From assembly GCA_963854835.1 (NCBI GenBank), contig OY978525.1, positions 54,063,948 to 54,127,947 on the forward strand: a DNA stretch of 64,000 nucleotides, written 5' to 3'. The notes under the pieces were generated by a model. It was not told the origin of the DNA. It saw only the letters and a program-made list of their open reading frames with translations, and did no database searches. Numbering within the stretch: position 1 is the stretch's first letter; every line of letters begins with the position of its first letter. The position numbers were made by a program, and so were the translations under genes. This stretch comes from Megamerina dolium (Eukaryota > Arthropoda > Insecta > Diptera > Megamerinidae). Below are positions 11,481-22,757 of the stretch, one piece after another.

Positions 11481-13365
11481 AATCTCCTCGGCTAGATGTT
11501 GGGTTTGGGACCCACCACATAAAAAATCCCCTCAGTGAATAATATAAAAATGCCTCGGAAACGGACTACCCCCTATATTGAAGACCCCTGCAAACGAAAT
11601 AAGGACCATGATTTACGGATATGCACCTGGAATGTCCGATCCCTTTATAGGGAGGGTGCCTCTATTCAGCTGGTTGATGTCCTCGAAAAATACAGAGCTG
11701 ACATCAGCGCTCTCCAGGAAATGCGATGGACGGGACAGGGCTACCCCAAAAGAGCGTCCTGTGATATATACTACAGTTGCCATGCTGAAAGCTACGAATT
11801 AGGATGTAGGGTTTTGAAAAGCAAGAGACTAGGACACCTTGTCTCACATTTCACGCTTGTGAACGAACGGCTGGCACAATCTGCATTAGTGCAAAATTCT
11901 TTAACATCAGCCTTGGCGACTAGGTGGGCAGGAAAGGTACCTTTGGTCCAATTGACGAAAATTCAGCCTACACTAGAACACTACCGATAACGGAATGAGG
12001 CTGATCGACTTCGCCGCATTACGAAACATGGTAATTGGTGGTAGAAGATTCCAACATCTCGACATCCACAAAGCGACATAGTTGTCTCCATCTACATAGA
12101 AAGCTTGATGTCAGTAAGCTGCTATCACCAGAGACAGCAGATGCATTTGCCACTCGACTATCAGATCTGCTAATGCAGAACACTCCCCCACTTGATGATA
12201 CATGCGCACTGCACGTATCATTACTACTGCTGCCGAGGAGGTAATCGGTTACTACCGGCCTCTGAGGAATGAGTGGGATGATCCAGAGTGTACGACGCTA
12301 GCGCAGAGAAAAACGCCGCCTACAGAAAAACCCTGCGTGCATGGGAAAAGCGAGCTGTTAAGGAGCGGTACAGAGATAAAGAGAGACAAGAGAGAAAAGA
12401 GAACAACAAAGACGCGAGTGTGAGGAGATAGACATGTGTAGCGACAAGAATGAGACTCGAAAATTCTTCGAAAAGATCAAGCTCCTGAGTGGCGGTTTAA
12501 AATCACGGATCCTCTTCTTTTCGTGACGGATGTCCAGAGTGTACTGAGCCTATGGAGGGAATACTTCTCCACGTTAATGAATGGCTATGCTACGAACAAT
12601 TTACCAGTGGAGAAGATTGCCCGATAACCCCAATTACAGCTGTTGATGTTCCACCACCCGAATATGACGAGTTTGAAACAGCTATTTTAAGGCTGAAGTT
12701 CAACAAGGGTGCAGGTGCTGATGGCCTGCTTGCCGAGTTGTTTAAAACCGGAGGCGATGAACTGTTCGCATGCATTCACCAACTCATAAGCAGAATATGG
12801 TCGGATGAAAGCATCCCTGATGGTTGGAGGCTCAGTGTTCTTTGTCCCGTACATAAAAAGGAGACCTCACAATTTGCGCCAACTACCGTGGAATAAGTCT
12901 CCTGATTTCGACAGTCCGGTAAGGGATTACCTCTACGCAACAATGTCTGAGTTCGGTATTCCTGCAAAGCTCATTCGACTTTGTAGAATGACACTGCATA
13001 ACTCCTGTTTTGCAGTGAAAATTGGGAAGGACCTCTCTGCACCGTTTAATACCGAACGGGGTTTCAGACAAGGTGATTCATTATCGTGCGACTTCTTCAA
13101 TCTTATTATGGAGAAAATAATACGAGCTGCTGATCTACGACATAATGGTACTATCTTCAACAAAAGTGTCATGCTGTTAAGGTATGCCGGCGATATTGAC
13201 ATAATCGGCATGAACACGCGAGCAGCCAGTGCAGCATTCTCAGATTTGGAAAGAGAGTCGCGTCGAATGGGTCTAGTGTTATCAGACAAAGAGTCCCGGC
13301 GTCTTGGACGTCACGTCACTGTTGATAACTACGCTCTTGAAGTAGTGGAGAACCTGACGGCGCTT
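11481..13365 (+). mobile_element. RTE-like LINE copy D, deleted
   Basis: The copy begins at the TCTCCTCGG block found 60-70 bases upstream of the ORF start in the long copy at 53709. It keeps an in-frame start at 11550 (MPRKRTTPYIEDPCKRNK) and the RICTWNVRSLYREGASIQLV endonuclease strand. Several deletions follow: endonuclease catalytic middle, linker, and most of the RT fingers. RT resumes at 12805-13392 with [20 protein letters not shown] and MLLRYAGDIDIIG, where motif C has YAGD in place of YADD. It ends at ENLTALFST near 13365 without the TAAG tail. Inactive. Confidence 0.8.
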
Positions 13366-14583
13366 TTTTCAACGTTATTATTATTTCAATAACGTTATAG
13401 CTAAATTAAATATTCAATAAAAAAATATTATTAATTGTTTCAATTGAGGGATTTTTGTTCCCCTTTTTTTTCATTCTTTTATCTATATCCATACATTTTT
13501 TTCGAAGGTATAACAGGCACAAGTGGCAGGTCCAATAGTTCTGTCATCATTGCTCCAAGGACAATTGGAAATATGAATTCCATATTTCGATTCTATGGAT
13601 CCGACTTTTTGGACATTTGATATAAGGACAAGGGTTATAATATCACAATATTTTCCAATGAAATCTCTAATTTTTAATCATCACATATTTAAATGACTTT
13701 TTAAATGAAACTGGTAACAAAAATATAGCTCTAACGATAATTGCGCGTGTATAAATTATAATAGGAATTAATTTTGGTTATTAATTTTTTAAACAATAAA
13801 AAAGTGACCTTTATAATACAACTGATAAGAAATATATAGCTATCATTGTAAGTGCGGGTGATAAGAACTTCCTATTTATAAAATCAATTACATTCTGGTG
13901 ATAAGGTATTTGGAGGAATCAACCTCTTTATTATAAAAACCGTACAAGTTGCCTATTCCTCAGTACGCATCGCGCTAGCCAATTTCGTGCATCAATGTGA
14001 TATTCGTGAATTGAGTTTCAATGCCCGGTGGATATTTTTTTGGAAAAAGCAAAATATGAAATTATAAAATTATTGCGTGAACTGGTCCACCCTTACAAAT
14101 TTTATTTTGGACTTTTTTGCGAATACAATAATACAAATACGATAATAGAGATGATACTGACCCCGAATTTGATGCCGTAGACATAAAGTCACTTCAAACA
14201 AAAATGACTTTACTGCAAAAAGCAGAGCAGATTGAAACTATTTACATAAATCCATATACTATAAATCCAATGCTTTATGTGTAAATATGGAAGAATTCCA
14301 AGAATGGGATAGTGGATGGACTCTAATAAAGATAAGTGGAATGGAGATAAATTTAAACCAGTACAAACCATTGAAAGGATCGTCATATATAAAATTACCA
14401 CAGAAATTAACTTAAAAGCATGACTGTATCAACGTTTAGAACAATGACGAATATTGCTTTAAATGGGCAATCACACCCTCACAACTAACCCTCCAAAATT
14501 TTGCTATATCCTTATGTAACTTCTGTTTGTAATATAGCAAAAGTGATTAAATTGGGAGTAGACAACGTGAGGAGTGCAACAAA
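13366..14583. other. AT-rich region, no gene seen
   Basis: Low-complexity AT-rich DNA with scattered stops in all frames. It may hold unrecognisable remains of the polymerase-type element that follows, but I cannot show it. Confidence 0.4.
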
Positions 14584-15055
14584 GTGGTTACGAATATGTC
14601 TACTGGTGAAAACTGTAACGATAAGTTAAAATTTAGTTCTTTCAAGTCTAAACTTAGTGTTCCATTTGTTATCTATTCAGATTTTGAGTGCATTTTAGAA
14701 AATGTGAATGTTAATGAGTCCAATAATGTGGTAGATACTCAATTTCATAGAACGACATTATTTCCATATTACATTAAGTGTAATTTTGGTCAAAGCCTGG
14801 ATAAATTTGTAATTTACCCGGGTGAAGATTGTGCAAAAATATTTATAAGTAATTTGGTAAATGATGCTAAATGATGTTATAAAAATTATTTAAGTATAGT
14901 TGGACTAATGAACTCTTTCATACCAGAACAATTAGAGCCACATAGTTCAACAAGAATATGCCATATTTGTGAAAAGGATATGAAGGAATATAGAGTTTTC
15001 GATCATTGTCATTTAACGGGAAAATATCGTGGATATGCAGCTCTATAGCAATTGA
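14584..15055 (+). pseudogene. Polinton/Maverick-type DNA polymerase B N-terminal fragment
   Basis: A 96-residue ORF (14584-14874) contains KLSVPFVIYSDFECILENV, matching the exonuclease I motif (YADFEC) of protein-primed family B polymerases. PYYIKCNFGQSLDKFVIYPG and a FISNLV helix follow. After a short gap in another frame come CHICEKDMKEYRVFDHCH and LTGKYRGYA, the Cys/His HNH-like segment (endonuclease VII-like) present in insect Polinton or adintovirus-like polymerases. Stops follow immediately and no palm motifs are seen. The match to the family is by recalled motif; the element ends are not found. Confidence 0.65.
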
Positions 15056-15330
15056 CTCTTTCGCAAAAATGCTCCTAATAAATTTTAGAGAAACTAGGAG
15101 GCAATTGCGATTACAATTGCTTGAATTCTCTTATTCTCACTTCGCTTTTTTTCTTATTTTGATAGTCAGTTTAATACTTTGGATAAACTCTCATATTCTG
15201 ATAATTAATTTACAATGTTTACAACTCTTACGAACACACTATTTTTATTTTGTACATATACTAGCCGTCGCCAGCGGGTTTTGCTCACAGTGACAGCTGT
15301 TGGCGACGGCTGTAAAAAAAAAATAAATAT

Positions 15331-15540
15331 GTGGCACTTAAAGCCCCGAAGGGTTCTTTAGCCGAGCTTCTCTTTCATCACTGTTGTGCGTGTTAAATTT
15401 TGGACAGTATTAGTATTTTGTTGACCTTGTTGCTGCCGGAAGATATTTTCGATATTAAATTTGTTATGCTTCAGCCGGGGATTGAACCCACGATCTACAG
15501 ATCAGAAGGCCAGCACACTAACCACTGAGCTACGGCACTG
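15331..15540 (-). mobile_element. tRNA-derived SINE, copy B, internally deleted
   Basis: Both ends match the family: the GTGGCACTTAAAGCC end and a tRNA-like head whose complement reads CCACTGAGCTACGGCA. About 140 bases of the body are missing around 15415-15450. It lies inside the Helitron 3' region. No clear target-site duplication was found. Confidence 0.75.
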
Positions 15541-15899
15541 AGCTGCGGCGACACAGCAAAATTGCTGCTTTGTGGCCTTACAACTTCCACACACTTTCAT
15601 CAGTGGTGAATCTAAAAAGACACCATAAGTTGGCAATTCAAACCAAGCATACACATTTCCTGAGAAGTTGATGGATCAATGTAGAAATATCCATATCGTT
15701 CTATGCCATGGCTGTCCTGCCACATATCGCTTCCTGTGTTTCGAATTATAGTAACACATTTTATTTTCACTGGTCTTTTATTAAAATTCTGTCCTAATAT
15801 GGGACAATAAATAAATTTCCTAATTTTAGACTTAGTAGTTGCAGAAAAATATATCATACATATATATATTTATACAGCATGATTGTAATAATAAATAAT

Positions 15900-16740
15900 A
15901 TTTAAATTTAATATAGTGCTATTTGGTGAACAATATTTCTTGTCAATCCGTCTTTTTCCAATATGAAGAGATTTACCCACACGTGAACAAGTATAATTGC
16001 ATGGGAGAAACATTACTTTTCTAAGTCCAGGCTACAAGCGGATACAAATGGTCATAGCGAATTCTAAACGAATCGGAAGTTGAAGCCGTTTGAATGGGAT
16101 TGTACTCCCCGATGCTATCATTGGGATACGTGGTAACAGAACGACTTCTCCTTTAAACTTTCCGTTCAAAATGGTTGCTCCAATAACATTTCCGGTAATC
16201 CGCTTAATTACCAAACGTGTGGCGTTACATAATCTAGGTGGGTTTAAATTGTGAAGCAGAATTATCGGTGAACCAATCTTCAATCGAAGATTATGTGGTG
16301 ACATTCCTGGCATATCTAATGAATTTAAGAATTCAGTTGGATCACGTACACTGAGCAAATTGTGATTTATGTAATTATTCAATATGTCCGGGAAGACATC
16401 CACAATTAATTCGCGTTTTGAATTGACGATGGTGTAGAAATTGTTTGGCAATTTGAAGCATTGTGTTTTTGGTTGCAGTTCTAATATACCGTTGCCAATT
16501 TTCAGCAACTGTTTAGAATTGTCTTTGTGCCGATGTATAATTTTGCAATTGTATTCGCATGTTGATAGTCAATCGAACTGTCTAAACTTCTCGGCATAAA
16601 AATATATTATTTTAAACATGCGTTAATCTCATCGGCAAAAGTTGATCGTGGAATAACTGGCAATGTCTGTCGGAAATCATTGGATAGTAGTACAATAGCA
16701 TCACCGAAAATTTTTTCGTTACCGTTTAAATCTTACATAG
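15900..16740 (-). pseudogene. Helitron PIF1-like helicase C-terminal half, broken
   Basis: A 158-residue ORF (16032-16508) carries DPTEFLNSLDMPGMSPHN, then LRLKIGSPIILLHNLNPPRL, NATRLVIKRITGNVIGATIL and PFKRLQLPIRLEFAMTI. This order is typical of the C-terminal domain of Helitron Rep-helicases. Upstream in another frame (about 16620-16710) is a FRQTLPVIPRSTFADEINAC segment. Downstream a CSRVGK-like motif VI is visible near 15960 after a stop. The KSQGQT segment expected after FAMTI is lost. No Rep (HUH) domain is seen in this window. It would have unwound DNA during rolling-circle transposition. Confidence 0.8.
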
Positions 16741-17734
16741 TTCTATGCAATGCTTAGAATGAAGTTTAGTTTAGTTTAGTTTAGCAGCAACAGTCAGCAT
16801 AATTCGGTCATAAATAAACTAAGTTAGCGAATGGGCCTCAGACGATGGCATGCCGTAATGATGAAGTGGCCTATTTAAAGTACAAAGAAATGTACAATGA
16901 AGCACTAATGCTTCATTGTACATTTCTGGCGTGTAACCGATATCATAGACGCCCTCGCCTATTAACCTGAGCACTTTTGTTTTTGTAAATGCACTTAAGC
17001 ATAAGCTGCGCATTCTCATATGCACTCAGAGCACTCCGTACAAAGAAGTACAAAATACACAAACAATTTTGCTTTTTTTTTTCATTTCATATATCCTTTT
17101 TGTGCATACTAAAGTTAAAACATTCTCGTATGTTTTGTTGGTATACATATGCGACAGTTATCTTCAGAGTTTGTTGTTGCAGAACGTATGATTTGTGGAT
17201 TGGGAAGCACTGAGAAAAATCTGTGTGCGTTTTGGTCTTATTATTATTCTGAACATTGGATGCTTCATCAAAATTGTCTACAACTGACATCAACATAAAT
17301 TTGGATAATTATTCGAAGGATCATGGAATATATAAAAAAAATATTTGAGTAATTTTCTCTCTTTGGTTGTTTTTTATTACAGATAACTTTGTACAAAATA
17401 ACATTCTCCTTTTTTTCAGTGTACATACTCATAATAAATGAAAGAGAAAGCGAGGGATGTACAATGATGCATAGCGATAGAGTGTGTGCATTGAGAGAGC
17501 AACCAACGAACAATAAACGAATAATAACGACAAATGCGCATATTATGCAAAAGCACAAAAGCAAAAACATTATTAGTTGCTTTTATACTATGAAACATTA
17601 ATAACTGCCGTTTGCTTATGCATGATGGTGTTTTTGCTTTTGTGTTAGTCCGCATTTACACAGAAAAACATTTTCAATGCACTTTTGGTGTTTCGTTCGT
17701 GTTTACACAGGCAAAATTGTTTCTCCGCGACATG
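16741..17734. other. Spacer with short repeat and hairpin
   Basis: A TTTAG pentamer repeat lies at about 16765-16785. A perfect 19-bp stem hairpin is at 16886-16927. The rest is AT-rich without a recognised gene; small ORFs on both strands are low complexity. Confidence 0.45.
16886..16927. repeat. Perfect inverted repeat, 19-bp stem with 4-base loop
   Basis: The left arm 16886-16904 begins AGAAATGTACAATG and the right arm 16909-16927 is its exact complement, separated by CTAA. No run of Ts follows that would suggest a terminator, and no miRNA-type mismatches are present. Confidence 0.85.
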
Positions 17735-18024
17735 TAACCTCCTTTGTATGTTTTCGTAATGTTTGACATTACGAACAGTGTTCGGACTATAGAAAATTTT
17801 TAGAGGTAGATGGAGGCAAAAAATTGTTGTAGATTCTAATATTTAATCGTCGATTTTAGTGAAGTAAAAGATTATGATGTTTATCAAGTCGTTTTTTATT
17901 ATTCAACAAAAAGTGTAATGTTTCACATTTATTGCTAATGTACATAGAAACAAAAATATTAATTTCATGGTTCATTGTTAGGCATTTAAAAATATTGAAA
18001 AAATCGCCTATAAAAATTAAATCA
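17735..18024 (+). repeat. Dispersed repeat, copy 1 (uninterrupted)
   Basis: This stretch matches, in inverted orientation, 46864-47600 along its length. Shared blocks include ATGTTTGACATTA, TTTATCAAGTCGTTTTTT and GTTTCACATTTATT. In the other copy a 456-bp MITE interrupts the match, so this copy shows the empty site. No protein is recognised. Confidence 0.7.
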
Positions 18025-18280
18025 CAAAAGTATGTACCTACACGTACTCGTACATCAAAAAATAAATTTTTGGTAACATGCTTATGATGTATGATGTATT
18101 GAAGTATAAATTAATAGGAGATAGTGAAAATTGGGAAGGGCTTCTCTTATACCTGTCCGCCTCAGGGAGTAACTGTGGGCTTTCTGAAGTATAGGGCCTT
18201 GCTTCGGAAGACCTCCAAGTCCCTTCTAAACGATTAGACCGCAATGCCTGATACGTTGGGTAAGTGGCCGTATATAAAAA

Positions 18281-18649
18281 ATGGATAAATACTTAAAAAT
18301 TACCTCGGACAATTCCGAAAACCCAAAAAGGCCTCCCCTTGAGGGTAGGCCCACGTCCAAATCGGCAACCACTGGGACTCGTCCAAAAATCGCAACTCCT
18401 TCGGGAAGCGAAGAGCATGTAATACCAAAGTCAGGTTCCTCCGCTGTCCCTAATGCGACCGTACGCAGGAGCACCCTAGTTCTGGCCACCAAACCACTGG
18501 AATCGAAGAAATCAGTGCAAGTTAGCAAAGGGCCTATGACCACCATATCAAGACCAGCTGCTGCTAAGACACACAAAGGCTGTGATTCCTGTTTCAGCAG
18601 CAACATCCCCTTTGGACTTAGCTCCATCAACATCAGCTGCTGTTTCTAA
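18281..18649 (+). pseudogene. LOA-2 ORF1 N-terminal remnant
   Basis: A 122-residue open stretch begins MDKYLKITSDNSENPKRP and is rich in Lys, Ser, Thr and Pro, as expected for the disordered N-terminal tail of a LINE ORF1 protein. It is in the right place, about 500 bases upstream of ORF2. A second frame (18582-18818) continues the coding resemblance with ERSAAFWITEKLGGVPREL. No catalytic domain is present. Assignment rests on position and composition. Confidence 0.45.
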
Positions 18650-18789
18650 TTTGAGGGCTACCGCTAAACCAATTAATGGGTCCCTCCATACATATCGGGA
18701 AAGAAGCGCCGCATTCTGGATTACTGAAAAGCTCGGTGGCGTCCCGAGAGAACTTCGGCTTCGGCCACATGTGATATTAAATATCGCAA

Positions 18790-19677
18790 AGGATACTGCT
18801 CAGGGTGATCCAGATTAATCTGCACCACTCTAAATCAGTTTCCACTGCTTTTACCTTCGCCTAAGCGATAAAGTGGAAGACATCATTTTAATTCAGGAAC
18901 TGTGGGTCCTGGTTGACAAGATGCGCGGACTAAGCACCCCAAATTATGCACTTTACTACGCTCAAAATGCAGGTAAACCTCGATTGTGTATTTTAGTGAA
19001 GAAATTCTACTAAGCATTCCTACTATCTGATTACAGCGACAAGAATACTGTGACCATTGCGTTAGATCATCAATCCCATATATATATGGACTAATGTCTG
19101 CGTACACGGCTCACGATCATATTGAGCCCCCACCTCACCCTATAATAAGGAAGGTAATTGGTGGTCGGAGAAACGCGAAACGATTCTGGTGATGGGAGCC
19201 GATTCCACGGCACACCATTATACCTGGGGCAGCTCAGGCAACAACGATCGAGGTGAGTTACTTTTTGAATATATTATTAGTACTAACTTGACTCTCGCAA
19301 ACATGGGCACAGAACCGGCCTTCATTACCTGTAATAGCGAGGAGCTTTTAGATCTCATCCTTACAAACGACCCTTCGGACTCTCTAGTTAGGGAATGGAG
19401 GGTTGAAAAAGGACACTCTTTGTCGGATCATAGGTATATTAGCTTCCGCTTTGATATAAGGCCGCAAAATCAGATACCATTTTTAAATAGGAAACGCACA
19501 AATTGGGATAAGTATAGGACCACCCTAAATAAATTTCTCACTTACATGGCGCCCTCAAGCCTGCAAAATAAGGAGCACCTTGAGGCCGCTGTTCAACAAA
19601 TTACAGAAGCTTGCAGGAAAGCTACTGTAGCGTCCTGTCCAATTAGAAAGACTCCAAAGAAGAAGAGACCTCCTTGA
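18790..19677 (+). pseudogene. LOA-2 ORF2 endonuclease domain, broken
   Basis: QINLHHSKSVSTAF near 18805 is the first endonuclease strand. The open 162-residue stretch at 19189-19677 carries GADSTAHHYTWGSSGNNDRG (DxNAHH-type catalytic block), GTEPAFITCNSEELLDLILT and KGHSLSDHRYISFRF (the SDH motif). The middle of the domain, 18850-19180, is broken by stops and frame changes. It would have cut target DNA. Confidence 0.7.
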
Positions 19678-19719
19678 TGGTCGGTAGAGATCATCACTCT
19701 AAGGAAGGAGTGTCGACAG

Positions 19720-20784
19720 CAATTCAACCGAGCCAAAATCACTAATCAATGGCAACCCTATAAGGAGAGTCTACGAGTGTTTAAAAAGGCGATAAGGAAA
19801 GCAAAAAGATTATCATGGAATGACTTTTGCAGTAACATAGAGGAAATTGATACCCATTTTCCTTGCTGTTTGGAATACAGCCCTGGCCGAACTCCCAATG
19901 TTAATCCTAGTAGAATTACCTACGACATCTCGCACAAAATAATCAATAAAACGAAGAAAACGTCCCTCTCAAAGCCAAGTGATTTCAGACCTATAAGTCT
20001 ACCATCCTTCTTATTAAAAACCCTTGAAAGACTACTTGATGTGCACTTAAGGGGCTCTATAGATGTTAAGAATATCTCTTCATTGCAACATGCATATAAC
20101 AAAGGCAAGTCCATTGAAGATTGAAACATCTACGCACTGCAAACAATATAGCCTGGTCACCTTTCTAGATATTGAGGGGCCTTCAATAACATAAACCCAG
20201 AAGCAGTCGAAAACTCTCTTGCTATACTGAACCTTTTATTAGATTCAATAGTCTGTTGCTAAAGCAAAGAGTGATAAACTGAAAATTGGGTACCTCATGT
20301 ATTAGTAGATTTGCGATTTAGGTCACCCCACAATTGGGTGTGTTGTAGCCTCTTTTGTGAAACTTAACCATCAATGCAGTTCTCATATCATTACAGGCCA
20401 CGAGCTGCAAAGAGGTGTCTTATGCAGCTGATGTGGCATTTGTGGCATCGAGAAAAAAATTTAAATACACTCAGCGAAGCGATGAACCATGCCTTATCAA
20501 TCCTGTCCAAATGGCCTTTAAACTCTGTTCTGGCCATCAACCCTGCTAAAACTGAGCTAGTCCTCTTTACTAGGAAGCATAAAATATCTATTTTTACCTT
20601 ACATAGAATTGGGAGAACGAGTCTAAAGCTAACTGAACAGGCGAAGTACTTGGGTATAACTTTAGATAGGAAACTAAGTTGGAAACCAAACACGATGGAA
20701 AGGGTTCGAAAAGCAACTGCAGCACTCTATTCCTGTAGGAAAGCCACAGGTAAAAGATGGGGGATGAGTCCTACAATCGTGTAA
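19720..20784 (+). pseudogene. LOA-2 ORF2 reverse transcriptase, deleted
   Basis: The segment contains ECRQQFNRAKITNQW and KKAIRKAKRLSWNDFCSNIE, then jumps to KPSDFRPISLPSFLLKTLER near 19975, so the RT N-terminal fingers are deleted. Around 20420 the motif C region reads YAADVAFVAS, where the first Asp of YADD has become Ala. A 136-residue open stretch (20374-20784) continues with LSILSKWPLNSVLAINPAK and QAKYLGITLDRKLSWKPN. Motif A is reduced to a DIEGPSIT-like remnant near 20172. Inactive. Confidence 0.75.
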
Positions 20785-21404
20785 TGTCTATACTCTGCGG
20801 TCGTCAGACCAATTCTTTTTTACGGAGTGATAGTCTGGTGGGAATCCTTAAATAAGAAAGTACACAGACGGCTAATAGACAAGGTTCAAAGGACGTCTCC
20901 GGTGTTGACAATAGGTGCTCTAAGAACCACCCCGTCAAAAATACTCTACTCGCTATTGCATCTACTCTAGGTAGCAGAGAGAGCAGAGAGCGCTCATATC
21001 AGCAATTAGGCTAAATATAGCTTCACGCTGGGCTCAGCCAGGATACGGGCATTCAAGGATCCTGGGGGAGTGTACTACAATTCCGAATGCCATCGACTAT
21101 ACCATTCCCATACCATGCTTTGACAATAGATTCTCAACCCATATACCCTCAAGGGAAGAATGGAATAGGAGTATTGTCAGCGTCAGTAAGAGCTCTTGTC
21201 TTACTACTAGGAAACACTGGCCAACTCTTGACAATAGAAGAACTCGTTAACTGTTGTCAATGAATAGGAAAACTATCAGTAATATAGTTTCCATACTCAC
21301 GGGCCACTGGCTTGTGGGTAGGCATGCTGCAAGGCTTGGTTTACCGGCCAAATATTTTTGTAGCAGGATAAGCAATGTGTATATTTTAAGAGTGCCGTGG
21401 GGGT

Positions 21405-21753
21405 GGGTGCCGTGGCTCAGTGGTTGGTGTGTTCGCCTTCTGATCTGTAGGTCGTGGTTCAATACCCGGCTGATGCATAACAAATTTAATATCGAAAAGA
21501 TTTTTCTTTCGAACGGTACCCACCTGTCGGCAAGCAATTGGCAATTCTTCCGACAGTAACAACTTGCCATGAAAAATCTTCTAAAAAGAACTCTGTCACA
21601 AAGCTCAGAAAAAGTGATGTCACAAGTGTTCTGCCGTTCGGAACCGGCTAAAATAAGTAGGTCCATTCTAATACTGTCCAAAAATTTAAGACGCACAACA
21701 GTAATGGAAGAGAAGCTCGGCCAACTAGCCCTTTGGGGCTTTAAGTGCCACAT
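21405..21753 (+). mobile_element. tRNA-derived SINE, copy C (near full length)
   Basis: The head is GGGTGCCGTGGCTCAGTGG (box A) with a box B-like GGTTCAATACC 50 bases on. The body of about 280 bases ends in TTTGGGGCTTTAAGTGCCAC and a short (AT)n tail. A 13-bp direct repeat (TATATTTTAAGAG) at 21380-21392 and 21761-21773 flanks it. A partial repeat of the first bases (TGCCGTGG) precedes the head. It lies within or at the edge of the antisense Jockey copy J2. Confidence 0.85.
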
Positions 21754-21773
21754 ATATATATATATTTTAAGAG

Positions 21774-22566
21774 GTAGCATGCTTTTCGGTTTATGCAAAA
21801 TTCCTTCGTGCCACACCTTATCAAACGCCTAAGTGATATCAAGAAAAACTGCTGAACAATATTGCTTATTTTCGAAGGTTTTTGTATAGTGATTACAATT
21901 CGATGAACTAGTTCGATGGTCCTGTGTTTTTATCTAAAACCACATTGATGGTTGGGTATGACGTTATTGAGTTTGACGAAATATTTAATACGTTTTATTA
22001 TCACATTTACAAAAAATTTTGAAAAGATTGAAAGCGGCTAATTGGTCTATATGAAGAGACGTTTGTTGGGTCCTTTCCAGCTTTGGGAATCATAGTAATT
22101 TGGGAGATTTTCCATGACTGAGGAAAGTAACTAATGCGTATTATATCATTGAAAATATGCAAGAAATGCATTACTGCTATTGCGGGGAGCTTTTTAATAA
22201 TTTGACCTGTAATTAAATCACGCCCTGGAGATTTTTTTACGTTGAATTTTTTGATAGCGTTTATCAGTTCCTTCTTAGCAAACTAAATACCATTCACGCT
22301 AGGGATAGGATCAACCGTCGATAGCACACAGCCGGAAGTAGCAACATTAGAGGTGAAAGCTTGCTTCAAATTATTTGCAAATGCAGTTCCCTTTTCTGCC
22401 TTCCTGCCCAGTCTTATTTCGGAAAGTAGCTTTAGAAAGTGTTGGGGGATACATTCTCGACGGGTTCGAAGTTGACTACGTGGTGTGGCAATTTTTACTG
22501 CTTGAGAAAGCAGTTGCGTGAAATTTGTAATGGTGGAGTTTATTTCTTGCTTGTGTGAGAGCTTAA
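21774..22566 (-). pseudogene. J2 reverse transcriptase and linker remnant
   Basis: The minus strand aligns block by block with the RT of J1b around 23620-23950: motif A equivalents (AFDKVWH-like, broken) near 21810, GFR-Q-G near 21950, and the KAGKDPT-type segment near 22085. Many stops and small indels are present and no ORF of useful length remains. Identity is visibly lower than between J1a and J1b, so J2 is a different or older subfamily. Confidence 0.65.
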
Positions 22567-22757
22567 GAACATTTGAAATTTTTTTTTTTTTCTAACAAAC
22601 TTTTTTTTGGATCTTTCTAAATTACTTAGAAACTAACAATAAGTAATCAAATCTTACAAACTAACTAAAATTATGTGATATCCCCAACGTTCCATCACGA
22701 TTTGTTGAGTCGCGAGGTATAGCAATTTCACAGCATATTCAGCGTGTCTTTTCTTTT

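Larger units (their letters stand above)
15262..16740 (-). mobile_element. Helitron remnant with candidate 3' terminus
   Basis: On the minus strand a PIF1-like helicase remnant is followed about 640 bases downstream by a GC-rich hairpin (arms AGCCGTCGCCA and TGGCGACGGCT at 15263-15273 and 15301-15311). Immediately after it comes CTAG followed by T. Helitrons end in a hairpin plus CTRR and insert before a T, so 15262 is a good candidate terminus. The 5' terminus (TC) was not located. SINE copy B sits inside the 3' region. Confidence 0.55.
18100..21373 (+). mobile_element. LOA-type non-LTR retrotransposon, decayed (LOA-2)
   Basis: This is the second plus-strand LOA-like copy. An ORF1 N-terminal remnant (18281-18649, Ser/Pro/Thr-rich) is followed after a truncation by RVIQINLHHSKSVSTAF near 18800, where ORF2 starts. 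Endonuclease and RT parts then follow, with the C-terminal TGHWLVGRHAARLGLP segment at about 21297-21345. The RNase H domain present in LOA-1 is missing: the sequence passes from PSREEWNRSIV to the C-terminal segment within about 120 bases. The 3' end is cut where the antisense Jockey copy J2 begins. DUF4780-type sequence is not recognisable in this copy. Confidence 0.75.

Noticed and set aside
16765..16785. Telomere-like repeat (TTTAG)n
   Set aside because: Only about four pentamers, internal and isolated; ordinary microsatellite.
17389..17655. Small ORFs on both strands (70 and 79 residues)
   Set aside because: Overlapping frames in low-complexity DNA without motifs.
21247..21816. 189-residue minus-strand ORF
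   Set aside because: It runs across the SINE, LOA-2 and J2 boundaries; composition and junctions show a chance frame.
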